Source of the DNA: Terriglobales bacterium
GTDB lineage: Bacteria; Acidobacteriota; Terriglobia; Terriglobales; Acidobacteriaceae
Assembly (NCBI GenBank): GCA_035561515.1
Contig: DATMXP010000044.1
Coordinates: 62,001-126,000 of the forward strand
DNA length: 64,000 nucleotides
Direction of reading: 5' to 3'
This document shows positions 51,420-60,536 of the stretch, piece after piece; the first letter of the stretch is position 1, and each line of letters starts with the position of its first letter. The position numbers were made by a program, and so were the translations under genes. Below the pieces are notes generated by a model. That model did no database searches, was not told the DNA's origin, and saw nothing but the letters and a program-made list of their open reading frames with translations.

Positions 51420-53813
51420 TTAGGCGACGACCGCCTTGCCGACGCCGCGATAGTCCGTCGCAACCGCGCCGAACACGAACCGCACCTTGTACTGCAACTG
51501 GTCGTTCGTGAACTGCGTGCCCGTACGCGGATCGTTCGCGAGCAGGATCGTCGGCGCTTGCTGGTTGTCCAGGAAGCCAACTTCGATCGACGGCGCATCG
51601 GCCACCGGCGCTCCGTAGTACCAGTCATTGGCATCCGTGAACAACTCGTTGACGATGATCCGCTCGTCGTTCGCGCCGAACTTCTGGAACCAGTTGTTGG
51701 TGCCGGAGTCGTTGCGATTGATCTGCCGCGCCGTGGGTTCGAGATCGACGGGAACGGCGATCCAGTTCAAGCGCAGGCCCAGCCGCTTGTTGGAGTCCTT
51801 TTCCGCCTGCTTCGCCAGCGCAATCGCGCGAGCGTCGAGCTCGGCCGCCGACAGCGCAACCGCGCTCAGGTTCGAGTGTCCGGCGTGGAACAGCGCCACT
51901 CCATCGCCGCCGAAGTTCGGGTTGTTCACCAGGATGTCGGTGATCACCTGCTTCAGGGTGCGCCGTGCTGCGCGCGCCAGGCGCGACGGGAACTGCGCGA
52001 TCTTCGAGAGGTCATCGTTGCGGATGGTCTCTTCGGAGATCGTCAGGATGCCGCCCTTCTTGGCCATCGTGAACGACACCTTCTCGTCCGTGGGCTTGGT
52101 CAGTTCCGTGTATGGACCCGCTTCAGCCACCGTCGGCAGATCGCCGAGGTAACCCATGCGGACACGGTCCTGCGTCTTGAAGTCCGGGATCCCGCCCGGC
52201 GTGACAACGTAGAGCTGCTCCAGGCCGCCCATGCCAACCTCGGCATAGTCCTGGAGCAGTTTCTTCGTCATCGAGTTGAGCAGGATGTTCGGGAAGTCGG
52301 CCGTCGAGATCGCTTCCGAGACCTTGTAGAAGCCGTTCCCTGCACCAAGCGCGCGGAAATCGCGATCGCCGGTGATGATGATGTAGGCTTCCTGGAGCCC
52401 ACGGAACGGACGGACGTTCGCGTCGGCGAGCGCGGTCTTCACTCCGAGCATCGCGTCGCAAGCGAGCTGGACCTTCTCCACGCTCTCGCGTCCGACTTCG
52501 ACGCCGGTTGCACCCACGCGAGTGATGGTTGCCAGTGCGGCCAACTCGGTGCGCACGGCGGTGATCTTGGTGTCGATTTCCGCATCGGTCGGCATGCGAT
52601 CGACGAAGTAGTCGCGGACCAGGTTCTGTCCCGGGACGGGCAGCTTCGAAGCCGCCAGCTTGCCTTCGATGCGATTCTTTGCATCGAGCTTCTGCGCGTC
52701 GGCCAAGACTTGCCGTGCCTGCGCAAGAGCGTCGGCATCAGCCGTTTGGGTTGCGGGCTTCACCACTTTGGCTAGCGCCTCGGTGACTTTACCCAGGAAT
52801 TCCTCGTGCTTGTCTTCCGACAGCGCGCTGAATTCCGTTGTGAGTGTGGTAGCACCCGCGGCATCGAAGGCCGCCAGTGCCGTGAGCACCATGAGGATGC
52901 GAGATTTCATCGCCTCTCCTTCTTCAGTTCGGCCAGCGCCGCTAGCGCCGCCTGGATTATTCCCACCGTTGCCGGCAGGAGAACTTGTGCGGACCGCCGC
53001 AGCCTGCAACTGGGCGATCTCCACTGGAATGTGTTGGGACGCCGCGACGCGCGCGGCCGTGAGAAAGCGTCCGCCTGCAGCAGCCTCGGCGCAGAAGTCG
53101 ACACTGGTTAACTTGGCGAAGTCGGTTGCGAACAGACATTCGCGCCCTTCGACTTTGCCCTTTTTAAATCCGAAGTACCCGAGCACTGAGACGCCGAACA
53201 AATCGAGCTTGTTCGCGTCGCGCGCGGCGGCAAGTTTGCCCTTGATCTCGGTTTCGGTAGGGAACAGATTGACGTACGCCAGGGCTTCACCTTCGGCGCT
53301 CGCGAACGAGCCGCGATCGAGCCATCCGGCAACGCGAGCGGGATCCTGCTCTTCAACCTGCGTCTCGGGGTGACGGCGGCCAAAACGAGATCCGTTCACC
53401 GACGCGGCAACCTTTGCCACAACTTCAGGCGGGAAGTACTGCGGCAGTGGAGCCTGTCCGCTGGCCAGCGTGACTTTTCCGAATCCCCAGCCCGCCTTCA
53501 TGACAACGACCGGCCAGGTTTCGTCCGTCGTGCCAGCCGCGGCCTCGGAAGTCATCGCAAAGTGGCCACACGATTCGGCGACGGGAAGGTATGCCGTCTC
53601 GACCGGCTGAGGGTCTCCATCAATCACGACCACGTCGTCTTGGCCGACGCTGTAGTTGAACCGGAAGAGATCGCCGGTGTCGTACTCGCGCGCGATCACA
53701 TAACTCGGAAAGGTCTCGATCACGCAGTAGCGCGAATATCCATCTTTCCCATTGCCGTATTTTCCGCGGATCGCATCGTGTATCTTCTGCGTTAACTCTT
53801 CCAGTGACATCAT
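51420..53813 (-). CDS. Fused head maturation protease - scaffold - major capsid protein
   Basis: About 797 aa (ATG at 53813, with GAGGGA 9 nt upstream; the frame to 53864 is not needed). Numbered from that longer frame: residues about 95-270 look like a herpes/HK97-type head protease, with candidate His165 (RRHPETQVE) and Ser226 (LFGVSVLGYFGF). Residues about 290-460 are a Gly-rich linker and a helical scaffold-like part (AEIDTKITAVRTELAAL). Residues about 500-814 are a Mu gpT-like capsid (NPNFGGDGVALFHAGHSNLS, LNWIAVPVDLEPTARQ). In Mu, I and T are separate genes, so the single polypeptide is unusual. Confidence 0.8.
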   Translation of the reverse strand: MMSLEELTQKIHDAIRGKYGNGKDGYSRYCVIETFPSYVIAREYDTGDLFRFNYSVGQDDVVVIDGDPQPVETAYLPVAESCGHFAMTSEAAAGTTDETWPVVVMKAGWGFGKVTLASGQAPLPQYFPPEVVAKVAASVNGSRFGRRHPETQVEEQDPARVAGWLDRGSFASAEGEALAYVNLFPTETEIKGKLAAARDANKLDLFGVSVLGYFGFKKGKVEGRECLFATDFAKLTSVDFCAEAAAGGRFLTAARVAASQHIPVEIAQLQAAAVRTSSPAGNGGNNPGGASGAGRTEEGEAMKSRILMVLTALAAFDAAGATTLTTEFSALSEDKHEEFLGKVTEALAKVVKPATQTADADALAQARQVLADAQKLDAKNRIEGKLAASKLPVPGQNLVRDYFVDRMPTDAEIDTKITAVRTELAALATITRVGATGVEVGRESVEKVQLACDAMLGVKTALADANVRPFRGLQEAYIIITGDRDFRALGAGNGFYKVSEAISTADFPNILLNSMTKKLLQDYAEVGMGGLEQLYVVTPGGIPDFKTQDRVRMGYLGDLPTVAEAGPYTELTKPTDEKVSFTMAKKGGILTISEETIRNDDLSKIAQFPSRLARAARRTLKQVITDILVNNPNFGGDGVALFHAGHSNLSAVALSAAELDARAIALAKQAEKDSNKRLGLRLNWIAVPVDLEPTARQINRNDSGTNNWFQKFGANDERIIVNELFTDANDWYYGAPVADAPSIEVGFLDNQQAPTILLANDPRTGTQFTNDQLQYKVRFVFGAVATDYRGVGKAVVA

Positions 53814-53900
53814 GGCCCAGGGTCCCTCGAACTGTTTTCCGGTCTCTCCCGGATGCCACACCACTTCTCAGCAGGTGTCGCTCTTCGTCGTTATAGGAAA

Positions 53901-54347
53901 TTACGTGGTCGGTGCCTCGGCTGCCTTTTTGATCGCGTCGAGGATCTCGTCCTTCTTCGCGCCGTCGGGCAGCGTGATGCCGTGCTCCTTCGCGTACGCG
54001 ACGAGTTCAGCGACCGTCATCTTCTCGATCGGCTTCTGCTCGCTCGCAGCAGGTGCGGCGACGACTTCGAATTCGTACTTCTTTCCATCGGCCGTCACCA
54101 CTTTGCCGGTTGCTTCGTCTGCCTTCAGGATCATCCACGCCGGCAGCGACTTCGCCTGCGCGACGCTGGTGATCTCCGGCACGCGGAGCATCTGGTTTGC
54201 GAACTTCGTTGCGTACTGGGCGGCTTCAGCCTCGCTGCCGTTCGAGTCGATCAAGCCCTGCTTGCGGCCCTCGGCATAACGCTGCTTCCACTTCGCCTGC
54301 TCGGCTGCCGGCAGGATCGCCGGCGCTGCGGGAATTTGACCTTCCAT
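53901..54347 (-). CDS. Small prophage protein with C-terminal SAP/HeH-like motif
   Basis: 148 aa with GAGGAG upstream. The N-terminal part is charged and helical (AAEQAKWKQRYAEGRKQG); residues about 108-145 (KMTVAELVAYAKEHGITLPD and GAKKDEILDAIKKAAEA) match a HeH/SAP-like nucleic-acid-binding helix-extended-helix motif, seen at the ends of some phage proteins. It lies between the MuF-type and capsid genes, so it may help head assembly or packaging. Confidence 0.7.
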   Translation of the reverse strand: MEGQIPAAPAILPAAEQAKWKQRYAEGRKQGLIDSNGSEAEAAQYATKFANQMLRVPEITSVAQAKSLPAWMILKADEATGKVVTADGKKYEFEVVAAPAASEQKPIEKMTVAELVAYAKEHGITLPDGAKKDEILDAIKKAAEAPTT

Positions 54348-54364
54348 TTGTTTCGTCTCCTCTC

Positions 54365-55273
54365 TTATGCGACCTGGACACTGATGCCCAGATCGCGAAG
54401 TACCTTCTTGTGCACCGACGTCGGCCGAAGCGCTTCGTCGTCGAAGTGCGGCTGCTCAAGGCAGTGACAGTTGATGGTGTTCTCGGCCGATCCGCTCGGA
54501 TCCCGCGGGAACATCAGCAGCTCGGGCGGAGCACCCGGCTTCACCGGGATCTCGAACGCCTCCTCCACTTCCTTGACTTGTCCGTCTGCCAGGATGTGCG
54601 TTATGCGTGGCAGCTTGGCCGCATTCAGGTGCTTCCACTTTTTCTTCAGGTCGGGATGGCGCGTCTTCGCTTCCTGCAGCTTCGCTTGCGCCGCCATCGA
54701 ATGCACGCGCAGGATCTCGTTCTGCGCGATCGTGATGGCACGCTCACCGATCTGGTCGAACATGCTCGGCTTGCTGCCCTTGTTCAGTGCCATGCCGATT
54801 TGCTCGATGATGTCCGTAATCTGCTGGCCTCCGAGGAACGCGCGCTGGATCGCGCCATTCACCTTCGCGGCGGCATCCTTTGAGAGTGCCGTCACCAGGT
54901 CAGCCGTATAACCCTGCGCGATCGCCAGGTGTGTACTCGAGAGACCGCCGATCGCAAACGGTTCCAACCCGGCCGCCGACAGCGGAGCGCCGATCGTGGC
55001 GGTACCGAGCCGCGATGCGTCCGTTTGCATCGACGTCATGAACGCCGTGCTCTGCTGGCGGAACAATTCGAACTCCTGGTCGATCGAGAGCTTCAGCGCG
55101 CGAAGTTGCGCGGCCGAGAAGCTGTTCGGATTCAGCGACACCAATTCGCCGAGGATGCGCTTACGCGCCTGGTCCAACATCTCCAGGACTTTCTTCCTGG
55201 CGTCGGGCGCGAGCTGATGCGACTGCGCGATCAACTCGTTTACCTTCGCCGCGAATTGTTGCTGTGTCGTCAT
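54365..55273 (-). CDS. Phage head morphogenesis protein (MuF / SPP1 gp7-like)
   Basis: 302 aa. A mostly helical N-terminal part is followed by the MuF core, ITIAQNEILRVHSMAAQAKL and KKWKHLNAAKLPRITHILAD, ending with the Cys-His motif ENTINCHCLEQPHF that is characteristic of the family. It is a minor head protein acting with the portal in capsid assembly and DNA ejection. AAAGG lies before the ATG. It follows the portal after a gap that carries a plus-strand gene candidate. Confidence 0.88.
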   Translation of the reverse strand: MTTQQQFAAKVNELIAQSHQLAPDARKKVLEMLDQARKRILGELVSLNPNSFSAAQLRALKLSIDQEFELFRQQSTAFMTSMQTDASRLGTATIGAPLSAAGLEPFAIGGLSSTHLAIAQGYTADLVTALSKDAAAKVNGAIQRAFLGGQQITDIIEQIGMALNKGSKPSMFDQIGERAITIAQNEILRVHSMAAQAKLQEAKTRHPDLKKKWKHLNAAKLPRITHILADGQVKEVEEAFEIPVKPGAPPELLMFPRDPSGSAENTINCHCLEQPHFDDEALRPTSVHKKVLRDLGISVQVA

Positions 55274-55361
55274 TTACCTTTGACTGACTCCCGGTCGCCC
55301 TTCTATCGTTACCGTTCGGCCCCTTCTTTGACCCCACACTTTCCGTGCGAGGCACTCGCCA
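55274..55361. other. Short region upstream of the plus-strand candidate gene
   Basis: It would hold the plus-strand promoter, if one exists. TTGACC near 55329 is the best -35-like word, but a good -10 box at the right spacing is not evident. A minus-strand frame from 55657 ends exactly here (TAA directly followed by the ATG of the MuF gene), which is the competing reading. Confidence 0.3.
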
Positions 55362-55706
55362 ATGGATAGCAACGCCATCACTAACCAAGTAATTACCGCC
55401 GTCATCAGCGGTTCGGTGGGCATCCTGCTAAAAACGTTGTGGGATGCTGCCGGCCGATGGGCATCCAACCAACAAGCAAGAGAGACACTCAAGACGACGG
55501 TTAGGAGAAATCGCGAGATCATCGCGAGCGCCTTGGCGCTGGCGTTCAACCTTTGGGCTCTCCTGTCTCTCATGCTTAAACCGTCCTTACCAACTCGCTT
55601 CGACGTCTTCGGCATCGTTGGTTCGATACTCGGATGCTTGCTCTTTTCTGGCATCATCGCCTTTGAACTAGCCCTCCGTCGGCATCAGAAACCCTGGCGT
55701 GACTGA
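55362..55706 (+). CDS. Candidate moron: small membrane protein on the opposite strand
   Basis: 114 aa reading against all other prophage genes. Three hydrophobic segments (AITNQVITAVISGSVGILL, IIASALALAFNLWALLSLML, FGIVGSILGCLLFSGIIAF) with a basic loop (LKTTVRRNREI) between the first two and a basic C-terminus give a natural membrane topology. Its DNA is A+T-richer than the flanking portal and MuF genes. It may alter the lysogen, for example in superinfection exclusion; this is a guess. A minus-strand frame at 55274-55657 covers much of the same DNA and fits the gene tiling better, so confidence is limited. Confidence 0.55.
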   Translation: MDSNAITNQVITAVISGSVGILLKTLWDAAGRWASNQQARETLKTTVRRNREIIASALALAFNLWALLSLMLKPSLPTRFDVFGIVGSILGCLLFSGIIAFELALRRHQKPWRD

Positions 55707-55712
55707 ACCTTG

Positions 55713-57209
55713 TCACTGGACGACACCCCCGCCCTGTTCGATCCGGCGTAGCGCCGCGTCGAGATTCGCCTGGCTATTCAGATCGTTCACTTCCTGCGCG
55801 CGCCGGGCCTGTGATTCCTCTTGCGCCTTCTCGAACTCCTCCTTCGAGTCGACTTCAATCCCAACCTGCGTGAGCACAACGTGGAACGCCCGGGCTGCCG
55901 TCTCCTCGCGAATCCATCCGCGATCGGCCGCCATCGAGAGCGGGTTCACGATCGAGCCGAGGACCGTAGAACCTTTCTGCAGATCCTTCGGACTGAGATC
56001 TGGAACCTGCAGCGTCCACTCGATCGACATCGACTCGGCAATCACGCCGTGCAGCTTCGCCTGGTACAACGCGAAGTTGAGTACCGACGTGATCACGCTT
56101 TTCACAACCTTCTGCCGCGCCGTCAGTTTTTTGATCGTCGGCTCACCCATCTCGCCGGCAGTCGCGCGGTTGGCGTCGGTCGGATCGGCGAACCAGTGTC
56201 CAGGGAAGCCCATTCCGCCGAGTCCGTAGAACTTCAGACTCGTGATCGTGTCGCTGAACTCGGCACTCTTGAAATCCGGCGAAAGCGCCTTGATCTCGAC
56301 CTGGTCGTTGGTGAACTGGGTGCCGCCCTGGCGTGGAGGATTCTTGAGGATCTGCCCCTTCATCTCCTGGACCTTCTTCTCGTCCGCGCCTTTGAAGACG
56401 AAGTGCCACAGCCACGCGTTCATGAAACGAATGCGATCGGCCGCGTCGAAGACGATCTGGTCGAGCACATCGGCCCAGTCAGCAATGCAGTACAAATCGG
56501 AGATCCCGCGGCTTGCGGTCTTACTCTTGTTGATCGCGAAATAAAAACAGTCGCCGGCCAGTTGTCCGAACGTCGGCGAGTATGGATCTTCGTCGAGACG
56601 GATGATCCGCAGGCGCCGCCCTTCGGTCTCGCCGAGCTGCTTCCGCAGGCGAACAGCGATCGGAATCGTGATCTCTTCCCGGCCGTCGCCAGTCTTCAAC
56701 AGGCCGTGCTCGATGCAATCGATCTGCAGCGGATCGACGTAGCCGATGCGCACGAAACCATCTACTGGATTCACCGCGACGGGGATGCAGAGCTCGCCCA
56801 GTTTCGATAGTTCTTCGGACCACTCTTTTGCGCTCTGTTCGATGTTGTTAATCGAGTCATTCCAGAACCGGTCGATTACCTCCTGGACAACTTCCTCGTC
56901 GGCTGAGGCGGCGATGTTTTCACCGACGACAAACTCGGTGATCATCTCCGGAATGCGCTTCGCAAACGGCAGCCGTGTCGCGATGTAGAGGCACACCAAC
57001 TGCATGCGCTCGTGCTCGACGGGGCTGAGGTCGCGGCTTGAGTTCGACGAAGTCAGCCGTTTGAAGCGTGGATCTTCCGGATCTAATCCGGCTACCTGAT
57101 AAACGCTGCTCTCGAGAGCGGCTTCAACCTTGGCGATCGTCTGAGGCTCTTGTTGTGTCGCGCTCATTGCGGCGCGTGCTTCATGGAGATCCAGGGCTTC
57201 AATCTTCAT
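55713..57209 (-). CDS. Phage portal protein
   Basis: 498 aa. Helical core with KEWSEELSKLGELCIPVAVN, SRGISDLYCIADWADVLDQI and FMNAWLWHFVFKGADE; a C-terminal region (GIEVDSKEEFEKAQEESQAR) is typical. The QFTNDQVEIKALSPDF and LKFYGLGGMGFPGHWF segments lie before the clip/wing. It forms the dodecameric DNA channel. The stop lies 6 bp from the plus-strand candidate gene's stop; the start overlaps the terminase stop by 4 bp. Confidence 0.88.
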   Translation of the reverse strand: MKIEALDLHEARAAMSATQQEPQTIAKVEAALESSVYQVAGLDPEDPRFKRLTSSNSSRDLSPVEHERMQLVCLYIATRLPFAKRIPEMITEFVVGENIAASADEEVVQEVIDRFWNDSINNIEQSAKEWSEELSKLGELCIPVAVNPVDGFVRIGYVDPLQIDCIEHGLLKTGDGREEITIPIAVRLRKQLGETEGRRLRIIRLDEDPYSPTFGQLAGDCFYFAINKSKTASRGISDLYCIADWADVLDQIVFDAADRIRFMNAWLWHFVFKGADEKKVQEMKGQILKNPPRQGGTQFTNDQVEIKALSPDFKSAEFSDTITSLKFYGLGGMGFPGHWFADPTDANRATAGEMGEPTIKKLTARQKVVKSVITSVLNFALYQAKLHGVIAESMSIEWTLQVPDLSPKDLQKGSTVLGSIVNPLSMAADRGWIREETAARAFHVVLTQVGIEVDSKEEFEKAQEESQARRAQEVNDLNSQANLDAALRRIEQGGGVVQ

Positions 57210-58771
57210 ATCGCTCTCCTCCGTGGACGGACCGCGTATTCAACCTGTGCATCGGCGGCGACTTCCTCGCCGCGATCGCGCATTGCTCTGCGGGCAGCGT
57301 CGCCTCGGAAGATTCCGCGTGCGGCCCGCTGCACCATTTCCTCTTGTGTGCTTTCGGCTACGGCGGCAGGCGCGCTCTCGGCAGCCAGGTTCGCCATACA
57401 CTTTGCCCAAAACTCGTCGGCGTGCCCGTACGCCTTGCGGCGCTGTCCGCCGGCAACGGGAGTGTCAGTCTCGATCTGGGGAGCGTCGAACTTAACGCCG
57501 GTGGCTGTAGGCATCCGCTTAATGGAAAGCCAGGCAGCGCGGATATCAGGGTCGTAAGGAATGCGATCAAGGCCTTTCTCCAGGCGATTCTTCATGTTGA
57601 TCGCCATGTGCGTTTTAATCGCGACACCTTTGTCGTTTTTACCGGCGAAGTTCACACCGATCACTTTTCCCCGGCACGCCTGGTCGAGGTAATCAAAAAT
57701 GCCGACGCCCATGCCTGTGGCGTCGACAGCCGTGCGTGTTGCCATTTCCACCCACGGCAGAAATTCGTTGTGCTGTTGCGGGAAGGGCATCCCGACCAGG
57801 CGAAGCACCAGGCGCGTCCAAGCCACATCGCCGAGCTTCTCGTCGAGCCACAGCACACTCTTGTTTCGGTCGCGTGCGACGTCGATCCCGGCAAACAGCG
57901 GTCCGCTTGCGGTGTAACCGGCTGGCCAATCGAGTGTGGCGTTCGGATTCTCGGCCAACTGAATGAGTTCATTTGTTAGCCAGGATCCGACCGCCTGCAG
58001 GAAGACGCACAGGAACTCTTGCGAGAACGTCTGCTCGTCTTTGAACAGGTTGCGCATCTGCCGCAGGTTGATCGGGCAGCCCTGGGCGATCGCCATGTGG
58101 ACATCCACCCAATGCCATGACCAATCGTCTGCGCGAACTGGATTCGTCTTCGGCGCCACGCCGTCGACCAGGCCAAACTCTTTTGCCAGGTCGTAGAACT
58201 TGCCGATCTGACCGTTTGGGGTCGAGAGCACGTCGAGCTCGTTACCGAGCGCCACCTGTCGAGCGATCGCAGCCCAGATCGAATAACTGTCCTGGTGATG
58301 GCCGAACTCATCGAGAACGGCATCTCCCGGATAGCCGCGCGCCGTGCGTGGGTTCGCCGGCAGTGCGATGATGCGCGCTCCGTTCGGAAGCTGAATCCGC
58401 TGTTGCAGTATCTCGCTCTTGCCATCGATGTCGACGAAAAACTCGTCTTGAAACAACTGCATCGTCGCACCGATCGCTTTCACATTCTTCGAAAGCTCGC
58501 CGATGAACTCTACGGATTGCGCGTGCGATGCGCTCAGGACCGTGGCCGTGCGGTTCTCATGCTCCAAGCAGCGGAACAGCCGGCGCAGGCCGGTGCCGTA
58601 AGAGAAGCCAATACGCGCAGACTTCACAGCTCCGCAGAAGCGAGATGGGTCGTCGATCCACGCCTGTTGATACGGACGAAGCTGGATGACTGGAGGTACC
58701 GTGTATTTGCGCGAGACTATCTGCGCCCGCGCAGCTTTTGGTACCGACCGACCTTTTGCTGGTTTCGTCAT
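57206..58771 (-). CDS. Terminase large subunit (Mu gp28-like)
   Basis: 521 aa. ATPase domain: Walker A-like segment with Lys50-Ser51 (CGAVKSARIGFS), Walker B with Asp154-Glu155 (GDAVLDEFGHH), and a coupling motif (LDVLSTPNGQIGKFY). The nuclease domain begins FAGIDVARDRNKSVLWL, with its metal-binding Asp. It cuts and translocates DNA into the head. The Mu gp28-type layout agrees with headful packaging from a transposed prophage. It overlaps the small subunit by 4 bp. Confidence 0.92.
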   Translation of the reverse strand: MTKPAKGRSVPKAARAQIVSRKYTVPPVIQLRPYQQAWIDDPSRFCGAVKSARIGFSYGTGLRRLFRCLEHENRTATVLSASHAQSVEFIGELSKNVKAIGATMQLFQDEFFVDIDGKSEILQQRIQLPNGARIIALPANPRTARGYPGDAVLDEFGHHQDSYSIWAAIARQVALGNELDVLSTPNGQIGKFYDLAKEFGLVDGVAPKTNPVRADDWSWHWVDVHMAIAQGCPINLRQMRNLFKDEQTFSQEFLCVFLQAVGSWLTNELIQLAENPNATLDWPAGYTASGPLFAGIDVARDRNKSVLWLDEKLGDVAWTRLVLRLVGMPFPQQHNEFLPWVEMATRTAVDATGMGVGIFDYLDQACRGKVIGVNFAGKNDKGVAIKTHMAINMKNRLEKGLDRIPYDPDIRAAWLSIKRMPTATGVKFDAPQIETDTPVAGGQRRKAYGHADEFWAKCMANLAAESAPAAVAESTQEEMVQRAARGIFRGDAARRAMRDRGEEVAADAQVEYAVRPRRRAI

Positions 58772-59433
58772 GCGCTTTTCTGCACAGGAGGCAAGCCAAA
58801 CACTCGCTGCCGAATGTTGTTGATGTCGTCCTGCGTGATCGCCTTACCCTTCGCCGACTTCTTCGCCATCGCTTCCGTGGCTTTATCGGCCGCATTCTTC
58901 TTTTCCGCGATCTCCCGTTCGAGGATCGCAATACGTTTCGACTCAGCCTCGGCCCGCACCCGCTTCGACTTCGCGTCCGTCATCTTTGCCGCCAGATAGC
59001 CAAGCGATTCCACGGCCTTCGCGTACTTGTCGCGCGTCTGCGCCTTCATCACCGAGAACACAACATCGGACAACGCGTTCACTGCCGCGTCGCCCAACTG
59101 CTCGACGTCGGCGATCTTCGCGATCGCCTTCGAGAACTGCCGCGCACGCTCGGCCTCGGCCGCCAGCTCGTGCGATACCTGCTCGATCCGCAGGTCGTAC
59201 CAGCGCTGCAGATTCGAGTGCGGCAAGTGGAGATCCGGAAAGAGTTCCAGTGTCGCCGTTGGCAACTTGTCCCATGGCACGAAGCCTTTCGACATCTCCT
59301 CGATCTCCAGCCACGTCTTTCCCTTCGCGCGCAGTTTCTGAATACGCTCGTGCACTTCGAGTGGCAGCTTGTCGATCTTGAGCGGCTGCCGAACCTCGCG
59401 CTTCTCGCCGGTTCTGGGACGCGATTTCTTCAT
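58768..59433 (-). CDS. Terminase small subunit, Mu gp27-like (DUF3486)
   Basis: 221 aa. The start MKKSRPRTGEKREVRQPLKI is Lys/Arg-rich; KIDKLPLEVHERIQKLRAKG with GKTWLEIEEMSKGF is an HTH-like DNA-binding segment, followed by long helices (about 100-200, many Ala/Glu). This matches the DUF3486 family of Mu gp27-type proteins that guide the large subunit to DNA. Its stop overlaps the start of the large-subunit gene. Confidence 0.85.
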   Translation of the reverse strand: MKKSRPRTGEKREVRQPLKIDKLPLEVHERIQKLRAKGKTWLEIEEMSKGFVPWDKLPTATLELFPDLHLPHSNLQRWYDLRIEQVSHELAAEAERARQFSKAIAKIADVEQLGDAAVNALSDVVFSVMKAQTRDKYAKAVESLGYLAAKMTDAKSKRVRAEAESKRIAILEREIAEKKNAADKATEAMAKKSAKGKAITQDDINNIRQRVFGLPPVQKSA

Positions 59434-59795
59434 CAGTCGATCGGCACCGCCGGATCCTCGATCTTGCTGCCTTCCTTATCGCGCAAGTTTCCTTCGACCA
59501 GGTCGCAACCTTTTGGCGTGATCGAGATCCGATGGATACGAACGCGGCCCGTCCATTTGTTTCGCTCTTGCTCGAACGTGAGATATCCGCGATCGCGCAA
59601 CTGCTGAAGCGCCGTTGTCCAGTCGTTCAGCGGGCCAGGCATCCTGAGCCGTTCCATCACGCCAAACAGGACAACGCCGTCCATATGCGGCGCTTGATCG
59701 CGGAAGTTCGAGTAAACGAGCTTCAAGATGGACCCACGCAGGTAGTTCATCTGCGCGCCATCAGCCGGCGTGGTGTGCTTGTGTTCTCGGTTCAT
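59433..59795 (-). CDS. Small prophage protein with winged-helix character
   Basis: About 105-120 aa (ATG at 59795, overlapping the previous gene by 35 bp, or ATG at 59750, avoiding it). The region MNYLRGSILKLVYSNFRDQA, LNDWTTALQQLRDRGYLTFE, GRVRIHRISITPKGCDLVEG looks like a winged helix with a wing strand, so DNA binding is plausible. Such a gene often precedes gp27 in Mu-like phages. Confidence 0.7.
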   Translation of the reverse strand: MNREHKHTTPADGAQMNYLRGSILKLVYSNFRDQAPHMDGVVLFGVMERLRMPGPLNDWTTALQQLRDRGYLTFEQERNKWTGRVRIHRISITPKGCDLVEGNLRDKEGSKIEDPAVPID

Positions 59796-60189
59796 TCAGA
59801 CGGTCCTCAATCCGCCCTAACTTCTCCAAAACGCTTTGCGTGTCGCGCGCGAGCGATCCCGTCAGGATCTCCATCTCACGGTCTCGCTCACTGTCCCGCT
59901 TGGCGATGACCTCGATTGCCGTCGCCATCCGTTGAGTCGCTATCGCGCTTTCCTTCTGCGTTTCGATAAACCGGCTTGCATGCTTGTCGACCAAAAACAT
60001 GAAGCCCATAACGATCAGGAACATCGGCCCAAATCCGCTGATCAACTGAACCAGCAGCTCCGGCCGATCGCGCAGAATGCTGTGCACCCCAACGCCAAGC
60101 AGTCCTCCCACTCCCGCCGTCGAAGCGGCGAGCAACGTGTTCTTTGCTCCCTGCCTCCGCTCCGGTGTGTCGAAGTGGCCGAACGTCAT
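59761..60189 (-). CDS. Membrane protein with coiled-coil tail (lysis-region)
   Basis: 142 aa. Two hydrophobic segments (about 18-40, LLAASTAGVGGLLGVGVHSI; about 48-68, VQLISGFGPMFLIVMGFMFL) then a charged coiled coil (SAIATQRMATAIEVIAKRDS) to the end. In the lysis region it could be a holin-like or inner-membrane spanin-type protein; the sequence does not decide. Confidence 0.65.
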   Translation of the reverse strand: MTFGHFDTPERRQGAKNTLLAASTAGVGGLLGVGVHSILRDRPELLVQLISGFGPMFLIVMGFMFLVDKHASRFIETQKESAIATQRMATAIEVIAKRDSERDREMEILTGSLARDTQSVLEKLGRIEDRLNEPRTQAHHAG

Positions 60190-60521
60190 TGACCATCCCT
60201 CGGCGTCGGAAACACCGGAGGTCCGGCTTGCTTTCTGACCTCCTCGATCACGATCGCCTTCACGTCCTGGACCAGCTCCGCTTTCTGCTCAGTCGAAAGC
60301 GGCTTCTTATCGCGGACCGTCTTAGCCGCCTCAACCGCATGCAGCACCGTCGTCGCATATTGCCGCGCGATCGCGTCACGAACGCCGATGAATCCGAGCG
60401 CCAGGACAAGCATCACCGTGGCACTGAATTCGTCGACCACGCCATACCAGTACCCGCCAGCCGCCAGCAGGAACATCAGGGCCGCCGCGATGTACGTCTT
60501 TTTTCCTTGCAACCAGGTCAT
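60186..60521 (-). CDS. Holin-like small membrane protein
   Basis: 111 aa with two short transmembrane helices (about 8-26, KTYIAAALMFLLAAGGYWY; about 30-48, FSATVMLVLALGFIGVR) at the N-terminus, then a soluble helical part with many Lys/Glu (LSTEQKAELVQDVKAIVIEE). The two-helix layout and the position by the lysin fit a class II-type holin. The start follows a 124-bp gap with four hairpins (60537-60639). Confidence 0.7.
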   Translation of the reverse strand: MTWLQGKKTYIAAALMFLLAAGGYWYGVVDEFSATVMLVLALGFIGVRDAIARQYATTVLHAVEAAKTVRDKKPLSTEQKAELVQDVKAIVIEEVRKQAGPPVFPTPRDGQ

Positions 60522-60536
60522 GCGACCCTCGATTCG

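Noticed and set aside
53814..53864. N-terminal extension of the fused capsid gene
   Set aside because: The upstream start lacks a Shine-Dalgarno; the ATG at 53813 has GAGGGA at normal distance.
55274..55657. Minus-strand frame as a prophage gene
   Set aside because: Its tiling with the MuF start is good, but the product has a Met/Arg-rich, less natural composition than the overlapping plus-strand membrane protein. Kept as an alternative, not listed as a gene.
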